Translations under genes and position numbers: made by a program
NCBI RefSeq assembly: GCF_040802235.1
Contig: NC_133172.1
Span: 64,239,613 to 64,303,612 of the forward strand
Direction: 5' to 3'
DNA from: Manis javanica
Taxonomy: Eukaryota; Chordata; Mammalia; Pholidota; Manidae
DNA length: 64,000 nt
Shown: in pieces, positions 63,950-64,000 of the stretch
Layout of the letters: every line of letters begins with the position of its first letter
Position numbering within the stretch: the stretch's first letter is position 1
Notes under the pieces: generated by a model
Databases searched by the model: none
What the model saw: only the letters and a program-made list of their open reading frames with translations
Told to the model about the DNA's origin: nothing

Positions 63950-64000
63950 TTATTTACAAAGGAGCTGGGCTGTGCAAGATCCAGTTAGAAGAGACAGGGC

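Overview
The window is mammalian nuclear DNA. It has multi-exon protein genes with GT-AG introns, CpG-island promoters, MIR, MER5, L1M and MaLR fossils, and younger LINE-1 pieces. Gene content and order match the region orthologous to human 16q24.3: DPEP1 (+), CHMP1A (-), SPATA33 (+), CDK10 (+), SPATA2L (-), VPS9D1 (-), ZNF276 (+). FANCA would be expected next, converging from the right. Three L1 3'-end pieces (18645-18853 and two within 61887-62600) resemble L1 tails I remember from pangolin (Manis) genomes. The species call is a guess from memory; 'laurasiatherian mammal, possibly a pangolin' is as far as I would go.

Layout. 1-4290: the last nine coding exons of DPEP1, with the signal-peptide exon lying left of the window. 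4290-7170: intergenic DNA with an old LINE tail and a small minisatellite. 7170-14530: CHMP1A, complete, seven coding exons, including a 20-nt microexon. 13950-15330: a CpG island shared by CHMP1A and, ancestrally, SPATA33. 14560-23220: a repeat-rich stretch where SPATA33 should be. Only degraded remnants are visible: a possible first exon without ATG, and a terminal exon with a stop, a frameshift and a second stop. 23220-31510: CDK10, complete, 13 coding exons. 31520-36010: SPATA2L, complete, two coding exons. 36010-37840: intergenic. 37845-48470: VPS9D1, complete, 15 coding exons. 48240-49260: a CpG island between VPS9D1 and ZNF276. 48997-63965: ZNF276, complete, 11 coding exons, with two long antisense L1 fragments in its introns.

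The genes are housekeeping or tissue genes that share promoters or 3' ends rather than one pathway. DPEP1 is a zinc dipeptidase on the cell surface. CHMP1A is an ESCRT-III subunit. CDK10 is a cyclin M-dependent kinase. SPATA2L is a PUB-domain adaptor related to the CYLD partner SPATA2. VPS9D1 carries a Rab5-family exchange-factor domain. ZNF276 is a rare vertebrate ZAD-type zinc-finger protein. All exon chains were checked by hand for reading phase and all close. I found no new multi-gene system. The strongest unexpected observation is the apparent loss of SPATA33, the sperm calcineurin adaptor.
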